Positions 9,783-16,588 of a stretch of 25,844 bases of DNA are shown piece by piece. A program made the translations under genes and the position numbers. Numbering within the stretch: position 1 is the stretch's first letter; each line of letters opens with the position of its first letter. Below the pieces are notes generated by a model, which ran no database searches, had not been told where the DNA came from, and saw nothing but the letters and a program-made list of their open reading frames with translations. This stretch comes from a virus: IMG/VR virus record IMGVR_UViG_3300009183_000331, positions 1-25,844 of that record. One strand, given 5' to 3'.

Positions 9783-9958
9783 TACTTCTTCTTCCGCTTA
9801 GGAGAACCCTTAATAGCGTTAGTCATAGCCTTACGACCAGCATCCCCATAATCAGCCTTAACAATCTTTGCTTTAGGAGTAGCAGTCGTCTTGCCATTCT
9901 TAGCCACATTTTTTACATATGACTTAGTGACAAAAGCAGCACCAAGACTAGTAGCCAT
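9782..9958 (-). CDS. Small basic protein, Lys-rich tail
   Basis: The reading frame is open up to 10081, but its N-terminal part overlaps another gene and reads as low-quality Leu-rich protein. I therefore start at the ATG at 9958 (MATSLGAAFVTKSYVKN), with the ATG at 9970 as alternative. The 58-aa product has 13 Lys and 2 Arg against 2 Asp and ends PKRKKK. A weak GGAAAC site precedes the start, which lies 11 bases inside the end of the 48-aa Cys gene. It is probably a DNA-binding or capsid-binding basic protein. No family is recognised. Confidence 0.6.
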   Translation of the reverse strand: MATSLGAAFVTKSYVKNVAKNGKTTATPKAKIVKADYGDAGRKAMTNAIKGSPKRKKK

Positions 9959-10094
9959 TGTTTCCGTCATAACCGCCCGGAGTAGCGTCAGTAGCAGGAA
10001 CAATAACTTCCTTGCCGCTGCCACCGTTTGAGCCAAAGTCTTGACCGCCACTTTTCTTATCGTTAGGTGTTGAACACCCACACTTCATACACAT
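9948..10094 (-). CDS. 48-aa protein with N-terminal CxxCxC motif
   Basis: This short frame runs from the ATG at 10094 to TAG at 9948-9950. The protein begins MCMKCGCSTPNDKKSGG and continues with a Gly/Asn-rich stretch ending GGYDGNNGY. C2, C5 and C7 form a CxxCxC pattern, suited to a metal site or to disulfide or iron-sulfur binding. Its ATG shares one base with the upstream stop (TAATG), and an AAAGGG sequence lies about ten bases before it. I recall similar tiny Cys-start proteins from environmental phage genomes but know no function. It is neutral to acidic, unlike its basic neighbours, and so may have a different role. Confidence 0.6.
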   Translation of the reverse strand: MCMKCGCSTPNDKKSGGQDFGSNGGSGKEVIVPATDATPGGYDGNNGY

Positions 10095-10762
10095 TATCGA
10101 GTACCCTTTCCGTAACCAAAACCTTTAATTTTTGTAGGATCTTTAGCCATAGGCTTTTTAGGAACCTTCTGACCACGAGGCTTATCGTTAGACCACATAC
10201 CAGTCGTATTCTCTGACTGACGACGAGCAAGACTTTCACTACCAATCTTACGAGCAGCAGCCTCACGAGCAGTCATTGCTACTCCTGCTCCTGTTCCACC
10301 AGTTTTTCCAGCAACCTTACGAGCAGCAGCCTCACGAGGAGTCATCTTAGAAGCAGCCTTAACTGCTTTCTTGGGAGTATTTAAAGATTTTAATGGATCA
10401 GTTTCTATCATCTTAGCCCCACTTAACAAAGAAGATGCAAGATTTGATAAAGGTTTTCTAGAAACATTAGTTGCCTTAACTGCTTTTGCAGTACCAGACA
10501 ACTTTTGCAAAGACGCATTATTAGAAAGTTTCTTAGCATCTCTCAAAGTTGTAAAAGCAAGACTTTTAGTAATTAATTCTTTCTGTTGATTAGAACCCGT
10601 ATATTGCCGTGATGCAGGAGCATTAGACTTATTTTGAGAAGCAGCCTTAACTAGCCTTGCATTTTTAACTAGCCTTGCATTTTTTACGTTTAATGGTTCT
10701 TTCTCAGCATTTTTTAGTTTTGGATATTTAGAAAGTGTCTTAGGTTTAGGTGTCATAGCCAT
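10094..10762 (-). CDS. Basic Ala/Lys-rich protein with internal repeats
   Basis: The 222-aa product is strongly basic, with about 48 Lys/Arg against 12 Asp/Glu. It contains a perfect six-residue tandem repeat (VKNARL twice, residues 27-38) and a degenerate pair MTPREAAARKVAG and MTAREAAARKIGS about 22 residues apart. There is no membrane span and no recognised domain; composition resembles histone H1-like or other disordered DNA-condensing proteins. The C-terminal FGYGKGTR echoes the KPKYGKGR ending of the preceding gene product, which hints at a shared targeting or processing tail. The ATG follows a GGAAAGGG site and begins two bases after the previous stop. Function is unknown. Confidence 0.65.
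   Translation of the reverse strand: MAMTPKPKTLSKYPKLKNAEKEPLNVKNARLVKNARLVKAASQNKSNAPASRQYTGSNQQKELITKSLAFTTLRDAKKLSNNASLQKLSGTAKAVKATNVSRKPLSNLASSLLSGAKMIETDPLKSLNTPKKAVKAASKMTPREAAARKVAGKTGGTGAGVAMTAREAAARKIGSESLARRQSENTTGMWSNDKPRGQKVPKKPMAKDPTKIKGFGYGKGTR
10647..10682. repeat. Perfect 18-bp tandem duplication in coding sequence
   Basis: Two identical adjacent 18-base units (10647-10664 and 10665-10682, unit ttaactagccttgcattt) encode the repeated residues VKNARL in the basic protein. The frame is kept. Perfect identity of both copies suggests a recent slippage event. Confidence 0.9.
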
Positions 10763-10764
10763 GA

Positions 10765-11928
10765 TTAACGTCCCTTTCCATACTTAGGCTTTTCACGACG
10801 AGCAGCAGCAAGCGCAGAAGCACGAGTCCTTTTATTTGTAGCAGAACTAGCACGATTCAAAGCAGCCTTTGTACGAGCAATTGAATCAGCGCGAGAAGCA
10901 GCACGAGAAGCAGCATTTGAATTATCAATAAACTGCCGATTAGAAACTTTAACCGCTGCTGCTTTATTAGCCGCAACTCTCTTACCAACAGCCTTACCGG
11001 CAGCCGACCCAGCAACCTTGCCAGCAGTTTTAGTGCCAGCAACTTTACCAGCAGCCTTAGCGCCAGCAGTCACAGCACTACGACCAGCAGCCTTACCAGC
11101 AGCCGACCCAGCAACTTTACTAGCAATAAGCCGACCAGCAGTAGTACCGCCCTTAATCGCTCCAGCAGCCAAACCAGCACCCGGCATAAGTACAAAACCA
11201 GAACCCGTTTTCATAATATCAGTTAAACGACCCTTAGGCATTGCTTTGCGAAAAGGAGTACCAGCAGCAGACATTCCATACACACCACCAGTAGCCTTTT
11301 TTACATCAGAATCAGATGGCATAGGAGTCTTTGGGCGAGTAGACGGTTTAGGAGCATCACCCGGCTTCTTAGCACCAAGACGATCAACGTATTTTACTTT
11401 GTCCTGACCAAATGTTGCAGAACCAGTTAAAGTATTAGCAATAGCCCTATCTGCTGCTTTGCTTCCTACACGACCTTTATTTGGGGTAGCAGCCGCACGA
11501 TCAGCAGCAATTTGTTTTGCGCGAGCATCAGCAGATTTCCATGCACCCGGCAATGCCTGATTTTTTGCGTAAGCAGCGGCATTAACACTAGGTTTAACAG
11601 GAGTTTTACCACCACCGCCATTACCACTACCACTACCAACAGGCTTAGAATCAGAAGCACGAAGACGACGACCATTAACGTAAGTTGCTTTCTCACCAGT
11701 ACCAAGAGTTACAGTGCCCGTAATGCGCGTTCCCGGAGAAGTTTTATTAACAAGACCTTTGCCTTCAACCCATGCAGTATTACTAATATTAACTTTAGTA
11801 GCAGCACCAAGATTCTTTTTGTATGTGCCAACTTTTTTACCATTAGCGGAAGAGACAGCAGTCTTCAATTCTTTAGCAGAAAGATTAGTAGTCTTACCTT
11901 TATATTGCCCAGAAGGCATTTTAGCCAT
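10765..11928 (-). CDS. Large basic Ala/Lys-rich, histone-H1-like protein
   Basis: I start at the ATG at 11928 (MAKMPSGQYKGKTTN), which has AAGGAG at 11935-11940, six bases away; the frame stays open upstream to 11970 but would cross the hairpin. The product is 387 aa. An N-terminal part (residues 1-90) looks folded, with TAVSSANGKKVGTYKK and GTVTLGTGEKATYVNGRR. A Gly/Pro/Ser linker follows, then a long Ala/Lys/Gly stretch (about residues 260-330) with repeats such as KVAGSAAGKAAG and KVAGSAAGKAVG, and an Arg/Ala-rich end. Such Ala-Lys repeats resemble the tails of histone H1 and mycobacterial HU, which bind and compact DNA. It follows the coat gene after the hairpin and may be a head-associated DNA-binding or capsid-decorating protein. 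That role is inference. Confidence 0.65.
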   Translation of the reverse strand: MAKMPSGQYKGKTTNLSAKELKTAVSSANGKKVGTYKKNLGAATKVNISNTAWVEGKGLVNKTSPGTRITGTVTLGTGEKATYVNGRRLRASDSKPVGSGSGNGGGGKTPVKPSVNAAAYAKNQALPGAWKSADARAKQIAADRAAATPNKGRVGSKAADRAIANTLTGSATFGQDKVKYVDRLGAKKPGDAPKPSTRPKTPMPSDSDVKKATGGVYGMSAAGTPFRKAMPKGRLTDIMKTGSGFVLMPGAGLAAGAIKGGTTAGRLIASKVAGSAAGKAAGRSAVTAGAKAAGKVAGTKTAGKVAGSAAGKAVGKRVAANKAAAVKVSNRQFIDNSNAASRAASRADSIARTKAALNRASSATNKRTRASALAAARREKPKYGKGR

Positions 11929-11934
11929 TTGGTA

Positions 11935-11940
11935 CTCCTT
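11935..11940 (-). promoter_or_regulatory. Ribosome binding site fixing the start at 11928
   Basis: The minus strand reads AAGGAG, six bases before the ATG at 11928. This favours that start over upstream in-frame codons that would run through the hairpin. Confidence 0.75.
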
Positions 11941-11950
11941 AAAAAGTTGA

Positions 11951-11995
11951 GATGGTCCCTCCCCCGACAAGGGTGGCGTGAGGGAGGGACCTATC
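11951..11995 (-). terminator. Strong hairpin after the coat gene (terminator or attenuator)
   Basis: GGTCCCTCCC (11954-11963) pairs perfectly with GGGAGGGACC (11982-11991). Three more pairs (GAT with ATC) extend the stem past a one-base bulge. The loop is 18 bases. On the minus-strand transcript it is followed after about eight bases by TTTTT, which is imperfect spacing for an intrinsic terminator. It sits between the coat gene stop and the ribosome site of the next gene, so it may partly stop transcription or protect the coat message from 3' decay. Confidence 0.7.
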
Positions 11996-12018
11996 TAATT
12001 AAACCAGACAACAACTGA

Positions 12019-13056
12019 TTATGAAGCCAGCGATGAACTAGTTCTGATCCGAAGTAGAGCATCAGCGCGGAACACGCTGTACCCAACTAGGTGGTACCAG
12101 CCAACAGAAGCAAAACGACGCAACTTGTCAACCACTGGAGAAACAACCGTCTTAGGGTTGCCGCCAAAGCCCGGAGCCGTTGAGAACGCCTTGGCAAGAG
12201 CCTCAGCACCCATCAAGTAGCCCGTACCCTGATTGGTAAGGTGGTTGTTTACAATGAGGCGAACGCCTTCATAGGTTCCAACTTCACCCATGAAGATGCT
12301 GTTTCCAGCGCTGTTATCGCCTGAGTAGCCAACCATCCAACGGAAACCAGTGTCAGTCGTTTCGGACATCAACTGCTGTGCCTGATATGGGCTAATGACA
12401 GCAACATAGTTACCGCCACGCATAGGGCGCACGTTTGCTGCACGAAGGCGAGCAACACCTTGACGGAGCATTGCACCACTGAGGTTAGACGAACCATCAC
12501 CAATAGATCCGACAGTGGCAGTTGTGCCGTCATCGTAAGTAATGGTGGTTGCATCGAGTGCGGTACGGCACAGGGTGTCAATTGACAGACCTGCGTTGTA
12601 GCCGACACGCTCAGCAATAAGTGGATCAAGCGAAATCATGCTTGTTCCACGGATGAGAGCCGTATTTGTTACTGCTGTGCCGTACTCACGCATTGACACG
12701 GTAAGTGCCTTTGAAGAGAGGACAACTGAGTCAACGTCAAGGTTCTCAAGGAGAGGAGTTGTTTGTTCACTAATATCGTCAACAAACGAGAAACGAACTG
12801 AACCGCCACGATGGGTGGTGTTCGTTGCGCGAACCGTAGCAAACTGGTCAAAGATCAGTTCTGGACGCAGTGCTGGGTACACCATCAAGTCGTAAGCCTT
12901 GGTTACAAACTGTGAACCAAGAGTAATGTCTACGATTGGGGCTGGTGCGTTAATAGATAGTGGACCAGCGGCAGTTACGATCTCACCGGGTGAGTACGAA
13001 GGGGCTGCTACTGGGCCATTCTGGTTGGAACCTGCGGTTCCGGTACCTGCTGGCAT
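12019..13056 (-). CDS. Major capsid protein, N4-gp56-like (HK97 fold)
   Basis: This 345-aa protein follows the scaffold gene by 11 bases. It starts with a Gly/Ala/Pro-rich arm (residues 1-35). The core includes LRPELIFDQFATVRATNTTHRGG, TPLLENLDVDSVVLSSKAL and SMREYGTAVTNT. It ends with GAEALAKAFST, then VVDKLRRFASVGWYHLVGYSVFR and ALLRIRTSSS. The combination of an EALAKAF segment with a late GWY-x3-GYSVFR motif is characteristic of the N4-gp56 family of coat proteins as I know it. It would form the icosahedral shell around the scaffold. An AAAGGAAAA site precedes the ATG. Composition is richer in GC than in most neighbours (rows near 53-57 percent), as expected of a highly expressed gene. No protease is fused to it. 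Confidence 0.9.
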   Translation of the reverse strand: MPAGTGTAGSNQNGPVAAPSYSPGEIVTAAGPLSINAPAPIVDITLGSQFVTKAYDLMVYPALRPELIFDQFATVRATNTTHRGGSVRFSFVDDISEQTTPLLENLDVDSVVLSSKALTVSMREYGTAVTNTALIRGTSMISLDPLIAERVGYNAGLSIDTLCRTALDATTITYDDGTTATVGSIGDGSSNLSGAMLRQGVARLRAANVRPMRGGNYVAVISPYQAQQLMSETTDTGFRWMVGYSGDNSAGNSIFMGEVGTYEGVRLIVNNHLTNQGTGYLMGAEALAKAFSTAPGFGGNPKTVVSPVVDKLRRFASVGWYHLVGYSVFRADALLRIRTSSSLAS

Positions 13057-13067
13057 GATGTTTTCCT

Positions 13068-13535
13068 TTACATTTCAGATTCGATTGGGATGCCGTACTG
13101 TCGTGCAACTTCCAACATCGCTTGAGAGCCGCCTTCTTCCATCGCTGCTGCCATACGCGAATAAGCAGCATCTTCAGATCCGTCTTCCATTACTGCACCG
13201 GCTGAAGCAGTCATAACTCGCTCTTGCGAATTTTGAATTGCTTGAGACTGTGCTGAATTATCTGAAGGAGGAGCCAAGAAACCTGCGTCTAACGCCGCTT
13301 GACGTACCGCTGCACCAGTCATTTCACCGTCATAACCCTTAACGAAATATCTCATTCGTGAGTCTTCAGGATCAATACCTGCTTTCATGAACGCCAATTC
13401 ACGCTTTGTTTGAGCAAGTTCCGATTCAAGTTTCTTTGACTTATTCGCTGCCCGACGAAGACCACGAGGAGAATCTTCGGACTGAATTTCGTCAACTTCT
13501 TCTGAATCAAAGTCGTCTTCATATTGTGTGGACAT
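13068..13535 (-). CDS. Capsid scaffolding protein
   Basis: The product is 155 aa from the ATG at 13535, chosen because GGAAAGGGAA lies at 13541-13550, five bases away; the frame stays open to 13697 but the extra part has no ribosome site and reads poorly. An acidic N-terminus (YEDDFDSEEVDEIQSED) is followed by a coiled coil (about residues 25-50, KKLESELAQTKRELAFMKAG). Then comes IDPEDSRMRYFVKGYDGEMT and a helical C-terminus that ends GIPIESEM. An acidic head, coiled coil and the motif 'AGIDP...GYDGEMT' are typical of scaffolding proteins of actinophages and related phages. It would direct coat assembly into the prohead and then leave. Its place directly before the coat gene agrees. Confidence 0.88.
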   Translation of the reverse strand: MSTQYEDDFDSEEVDEIQSEDSPRGLRRAANKSKKLESELAQTKRELAFMKAGIDPEDSRMRYFVKGYDGEMTGAAVRQAALDAGFLAPPSDNSAQSQAIQNSQERVMTASAGAVMEDGSEDAAYSRMAAAMEEGGSQAMLEVARQYGIPIESEM

Positions 13536-13540
13536 TGCAC

Positions 13541-13550
13541 TTCCCTTTCC
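13541..13550 (-). promoter_or_regulatory. Ribosome binding site fixing the scaffold start
   Basis: The minus strand reads GGAAAGGGAA, five bases before the ATG at 13535. No comparable site precedes the in-frame starts at 13622 or 13697. Confidence 0.75.
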
Positions 13551-13731
13551 TAGACGCACCAAACCGGGAGGATCTGGTGGAGGTTTGTAACTGGATATGC
13601 CAATAGCGGTCGCTAAAGACATAATTAATGGATAGCCAATTAATACACAGCAACGGAGGCCAATCCGCACTGGAAAGACTTGAGCCAGCACACCCACTTT
13701 TCAGCAGGGCCAATCACAAGTACAATCAAAG

Positions 13732-13760
13732 TATATACATAACTCAGTAGTGAAATGCAA
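13732..13760 (-). promoter_or_regulatory. Candidate sigma70-type promoter for scaffold and coat genes
   Basis: On the minus strand TTGCAT (13755-13760) and TATATA (13732-13737) are separated by exactly 17 bases. Each box differs from consensus at two positions. It lies in the only large gap, just upstream of the two genes needed in greatest amount. It is also inside an inverted repeat, so it may be regulated. No transcript data exist here. Confidence 0.55.
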
Positions 13761-13772
13761 GTATTGAGTTAT
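13739..13772. repeat. 8-bp perfect inverted repeat flanking the promoter -35 box
   Basis: ATAACTCA (13739-13746) and TGAGTTAT (13765-13772) are perfect inverse copies 18 bases apart. The right arm overlaps the stop codon of the upstream gene, and the -35 box lies between the arms. It could be an operator or a weak hairpin; being AT-rich it is not a convincing terminator. Confidence 0.6.
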
Positions 13773-14764
13773 TGTGTCGCGGCAGATTTAAGACCAACAT
13801 TTCCGGTCTTGTCATTAATGAAATTACCGCCGCCTTGGAAGCGACCCACGCGAGCGCCAGCAGCCCTCTCAATGTTCTTTTTAGCAGCAGCATCACCAAG
13901 CAAATTGCCAGCAATAAGATCCTTTTGACTAGCCGTATCGCCAGCGCCAGTAGTAAGACTTGCCTGATCAGCGACCTTAGAGAATCCTGTACGGGCAGTA
14001 TCTTGAGTAATGCCAAGTTGTTGAAGATTCTCAGCGCCCATAACATCAAGACCAATACCTTGAGCAGTAGCCTCAGCGCCAATCTGGGAAGCAGCAAATT
14101 GCTTCTGGAGAAGAGGAGCCGCTACCTCAGGATCAAGGAAGTATGCAGCCAAACCGCCTTGGTCAATGCCATAGAACTGCTTAAACTGGTCTTTAAGGGC
14201 CTGTGGAGCCTCAATAGAAGCAGCAGCAGCAAGAACTACCCGGTCATTAAGTTCAGCAGTAGAAACGTCATTAGTGAGCAGATTAGTGACATTGTTCATT
14301 AGCATATTTGCAGGAAGACCATACCGTTGTTCTAGGGCAGCCGCGCCTCTTTCATATGCAACGTAATCACCTTCACTTATAGCGCGACCTTTAGCGGCTA
14401 GTGATGACATAGCAGGAAACCGAGTTTTGTACTCTGGCGTTTCTCTAAGAAGAATAGCAATAGTATCAGCAGTATATCCAGCCCTTACATACTGTTCAAT
14501 TTTAGGGTATAGCGAAGCCAAGCCATACTGACTAAAAGCGTTTTTAACTGCACCAAGAGTATTAGCCTGATCTTTTTGTTCGTAGTATCTTTTTTGTTTT
14601 TCCCAATCAGATTCACCGTCGGTACCATCGCCATTACTACTACCCGTAGAAGCAACAGCCGCTACAGGAGTATTAATCCCAGCATTAGCCATAGTAATAA
14701 AAGAAGTATCGCCAGAAGCCTGAGCAAGAGCAGACTCACGAGCATCAAATGTAGGAGTAGACAT
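13769..14764 (-). CDS. Putative internal or minor virion protein (331 aa)
   Basis: A disordered Ser/Gly/Asp-rich N-terminus (residues 1-55) leads into a helical domain. It contains ASLYPKIEQYVRAGYTADTI followed by RETPEYKTRFPAM (about residues 83-118), then YERGAAALEQRYGLPANM, and ends in a Gly/Lys-rich tail with RVGRFQGGGNF. I recall the 'GYT-DTI-LLRETPEYKTRF' segment from structural proteins of actinophages that lie near portal or ejection genes. There is no signal peptide or membrane span. It is TAATG-coupled to the gene before it and is the last of four genes between portal and scaffold that share Ala-rich, helical character. Ejection with the giant protein is plausible but unproven. Confidence 0.65.
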   Translation of the reverse strand: MSTPTFDARESALAQASGDTSFITMANAGINTPVAAVASTGSSNGDGTDGESDWEKQKRYYEQKDQANTLGAVKNAFSQYGLASLYPKIEQYVRAGYTADTIAILLRETPEYKTRFPAMSSLAAKGRAISEGDYVAYERGAAALEQRYGLPANMLMNNVTNLLTNDVSTAELNDRVVLAAAASIEAPQALKDQFKQFYGIDQGGLAAYFLDPEVAAPLLQKQFAASQIGAEATAQGIGLDVMGAENLQQLGITQDTARTGFSKVADQASLTTGAGDTASQKDLIAGNLLGDAAAKKNIERAAGARVGRFQGGGNFINDKTGNVGLKSAATQ

Positions 14765-15807
14765 TAGCCAGCCAATCCGAAGGTTTTAAGAATACTATTT
14801 GCCGTACTAGAAACTTTATCCAAAGCACCCTTAGTTTGCATCCAACGAGGATCTTCACGAAGACTCTTTTGAAAATCCCAAAGAGACTTAGACACAGGAT
14901 TACCCTGATCATCAACACCCATAAGAGCATTACGGATATGACCATCATTCAAAGTAATTTGACTAGGATCCATATCAAACTCCTGAGCCATCACATTAAT
15001 ATACGGGGAAGCAAGATCATAAGCATTTTGACCAGCCTTAATCTTATCCCCATAAACACCCCACATACCAGCAGCCTGATTACGCACATCGCGTTCCCAA
15101 TCAGCGGCATTAGTCAAACCAGAAGCCACAGACTTAGCCGCAGACTGATACCAATTATCGCTGTAATTAATTCCATTAGCAGCAGCAACCTTTTTAAGAT
15201 CATCAGCCAAACCACCAGAAGCACCAGTTAAAGTAACTTTTCCGCGATCATCAGGAAGAGAACCAATATCCCCAGCCAAAGCAGTATTCATTAACTGTTG
15301 ACGACCCGGCTCACCCCAACCCTCATACACATACCTACGCGCAAGACCAGCCATTTGCGCTGGAGTAATATTAGAACCAAGATCAGTAGCAGCCTTTTGA
15401 ACAGCCAACTCAGCAGTCTTAAGACTCTGATCCCAATCAGCAGAAGTTTTACCATCAATTTTGCCAAAGTTTTCAGCAGCCCAAGCCTTACGCGCATACT
15501 GATCATTAGTGCGATACCAGTTAGAGTTTTGAACAGCAGCATTAAATTTATTAATACCAGCCTGCCCAACCCATTGTTGTTTGACTGCTTTTTCAAAAAT
15601 ATCAGTAATTTCAGGAACAGAATAAATAAGACCAATAGCAGATTGATATTGAGCAGCCATCTCTTCACGAGTTAAAGGATCAACATCAACAACGCCATCA
15701 AGATTAACATCTTTATACCCACCAGCCTTAGCATTAGCCTGAGCAGTTCTTTGAGCAGCAGTTAATTTCTTAACAGCAGGTTTCTTAGGTGCAGGTGTAA
15801 CAGCCAT
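14764..15807 (-). CDS. Putative internal or minor virion protein with calcium-loop motif (347 aa)
   Basis: The N-terminal 25 residues are Lys/Ala/Pro-rich. DVNLDGVVDVD at 33-43 fits the D-x-N-x-D-G-x-x-D pattern of an EF-hand or dockerin calcium loop. A helical region follows with EEMAAQYQSAIGLIYSVPEI, TPAQMAGLARRYVYEGWGE, and a C-terminal WDFQKSLREDPRWMQTKGAL that may pack on a partner. I know no exact family. It starts on a TGATG junction with the upstream gene and ends on TAATG with the next one. Gene context puts it with the giant virion protein, so an internal or ejected role is favoured over a scaffold or protease role. Confidence 0.62.
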   Translation of the reverse strand: MAVTPAPKKPAVKKLTAAQRTAQANAKAGGYKDVNLDGVVDVDPLTREEMAAQYQSAIGLIYSVPEITDIFEKAVKQQWVGQAGINKFNAAVQNSNWYRTNDQYARKAWAAENFGKIDGKTSADWDQSLKTAELAVQKAATDLGSNITPAQMAGLARRYVYEGWGEPGRQQLMNTALAGDIGSLPDDRGKVTLTGASGGLADDLKKVAAANGINYSDNWYQSAAKSVASGLTNAADWERDVRNQAAGMWGVYGDKIKAGQNAYDLASPYINVMAQEFDMDPSQITLNDGHIRNALMGVDDQGNPVSKSLWDFQKSLREDPRWMQTKGALDKVSSTANSILKTFGLAG

Positions 15808-16586
15808 CAGACTTTCGCTCCTAACGCGCCGATAAAGGAATCAAGTAAAGAAGTAGCAGCCTGAAATTCTCCAGCACCCTGTTGACCAGCAGCATACTCA
15901 TCAGCAAAAGTAGAAGCATTAAAACCACCAGTAGTTTGAGAAGTAGTAGAAGAACTTTTACCAGACTTAGTAGTTGTTTGCTCAGTCATAGTAGGAGAAG
16001 CCTGCTGTTGAACATTCAAAGCCTTAAGAAAAGCAGCCTGCTCTTGAGGATTAGCCTGCCGTCCAAGATGATCACTTAAAGCAGTATCAATAAGACCACG
16101 AGCAGTTGAAGGATCAGTAAGGTTTACAGACTTTTGAGTAGCATAAGAAGTGCCATTACCGCCACCGCTATTTACAGTGCCGCCAGCATTTAATCCAGCC
16201 TTCGCATTTGCCGCAACCATATTTTCAAATATAATATCTGGAAATGCTTTTTTATTAGTTGTATATAATATATTTGCTGAATTTGTTACTGCTTGTTTCC
16301 AACCAGCCTTTAACTGTGCTTGAGTCCATCCGCCTTTACCATACGCAGCATCCATTGCTCCATGTAACTTATCAATCATTGCCGTTGGAAGAATATCAAC
16401 AGATGACTGAGCAAGAGAAATATTATATAGCGAACCAGCAGTATCATTAATATCAGTACGCATTAATACTATGGAGACTGGATCCATAGGGCTATAAGAT
16501 CCAGCCATTTGAGCAGCAGTACCACCAGTGCCAGTAATAGGTGGCAAATTTGCAGTAGCCTGTTGAGCAGCATTACCTGTAGTCAT
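15807..16586 (-). CDS. Putative minor virion protein (259 aa)
   Basis: The product begins with a disordered Ala/Thr/Gly segment, then a helical domain (residues 50-130, with MIDKLHGAMDAAYGKGGWTQ). After a Gly/Ser linker comes a small helical domain, LTDPSTARGLIDTALSDHLG followed by RQANPQEQAAFLKALNVQQQ. The end is Ser/Thr-rich and then helical (QAATSLLDSFIGALGAKV). I recall the 'DALSxHLGRxAxPxEQxxFLxxLN' pattern from actinophage structural proteins without known function. GGAGG stands eight bases before the ATG, within the 3' end of the giant gene, and the gap to that gene is two bases. Confidence 0.62.
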   Translation of the reverse strand: MTTGNAAQQATANLPPITGTGGTAAQMAGSYSPMDPVSIVLMRTDINDTAGSLYNISLAQSSVDILPTAMIDKLHGAMDAAYGKGGWTQAQLKAGWKQAVTNSANILYTTNKKAFPDIIFENMVAANAKAGLNAGGTVNSGGGNGTSYATQKSVNLTDPSTARGLIDTALSDHLGRQANPQEQAAFLKALNVQQQASPTMTEQTTTKSGKSSSTTSQTTGGFNASTFADEYAAGQQGAGEFQAATSLLDSFIGALGAKV

Positions 16587-16588
16587 GA

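Larger units (their letters stand above)
13536..13768. other. Main intergenic gap (233 bases), regulatory region
   Basis: This is the only gap longer than about 100 bases in the window. It holds a sigma70-like promoter overlapping an inverted repeat at its right end. A second imperfect stem (ttaatgg 13625-13631, ccaattaa 13636-13643) sits in the middle, and the scaffold ribosome site is at its left end. A frame continuous with the scaffold crosses part of it but has no start signals. The promoter would give a leader of roughly 190 bases before the scaffold. Confidence 0.7.

Noticed and set aside
9959-10081. N-terminal extension of the small basic gene up to 10081
   Set aside because: The extra residues are Leu/Val-rich and fully overlap the 48-aa Cys gene, which has a better start context.
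13536-13697. Longer scaffold protein starting at 13697 or 13622
   Set aside because: No ribosome site precedes these starts, the extension has a Pro-rich and Cys-bearing composition unlike scaffolds, and the ATG at 13535 has a strong site.
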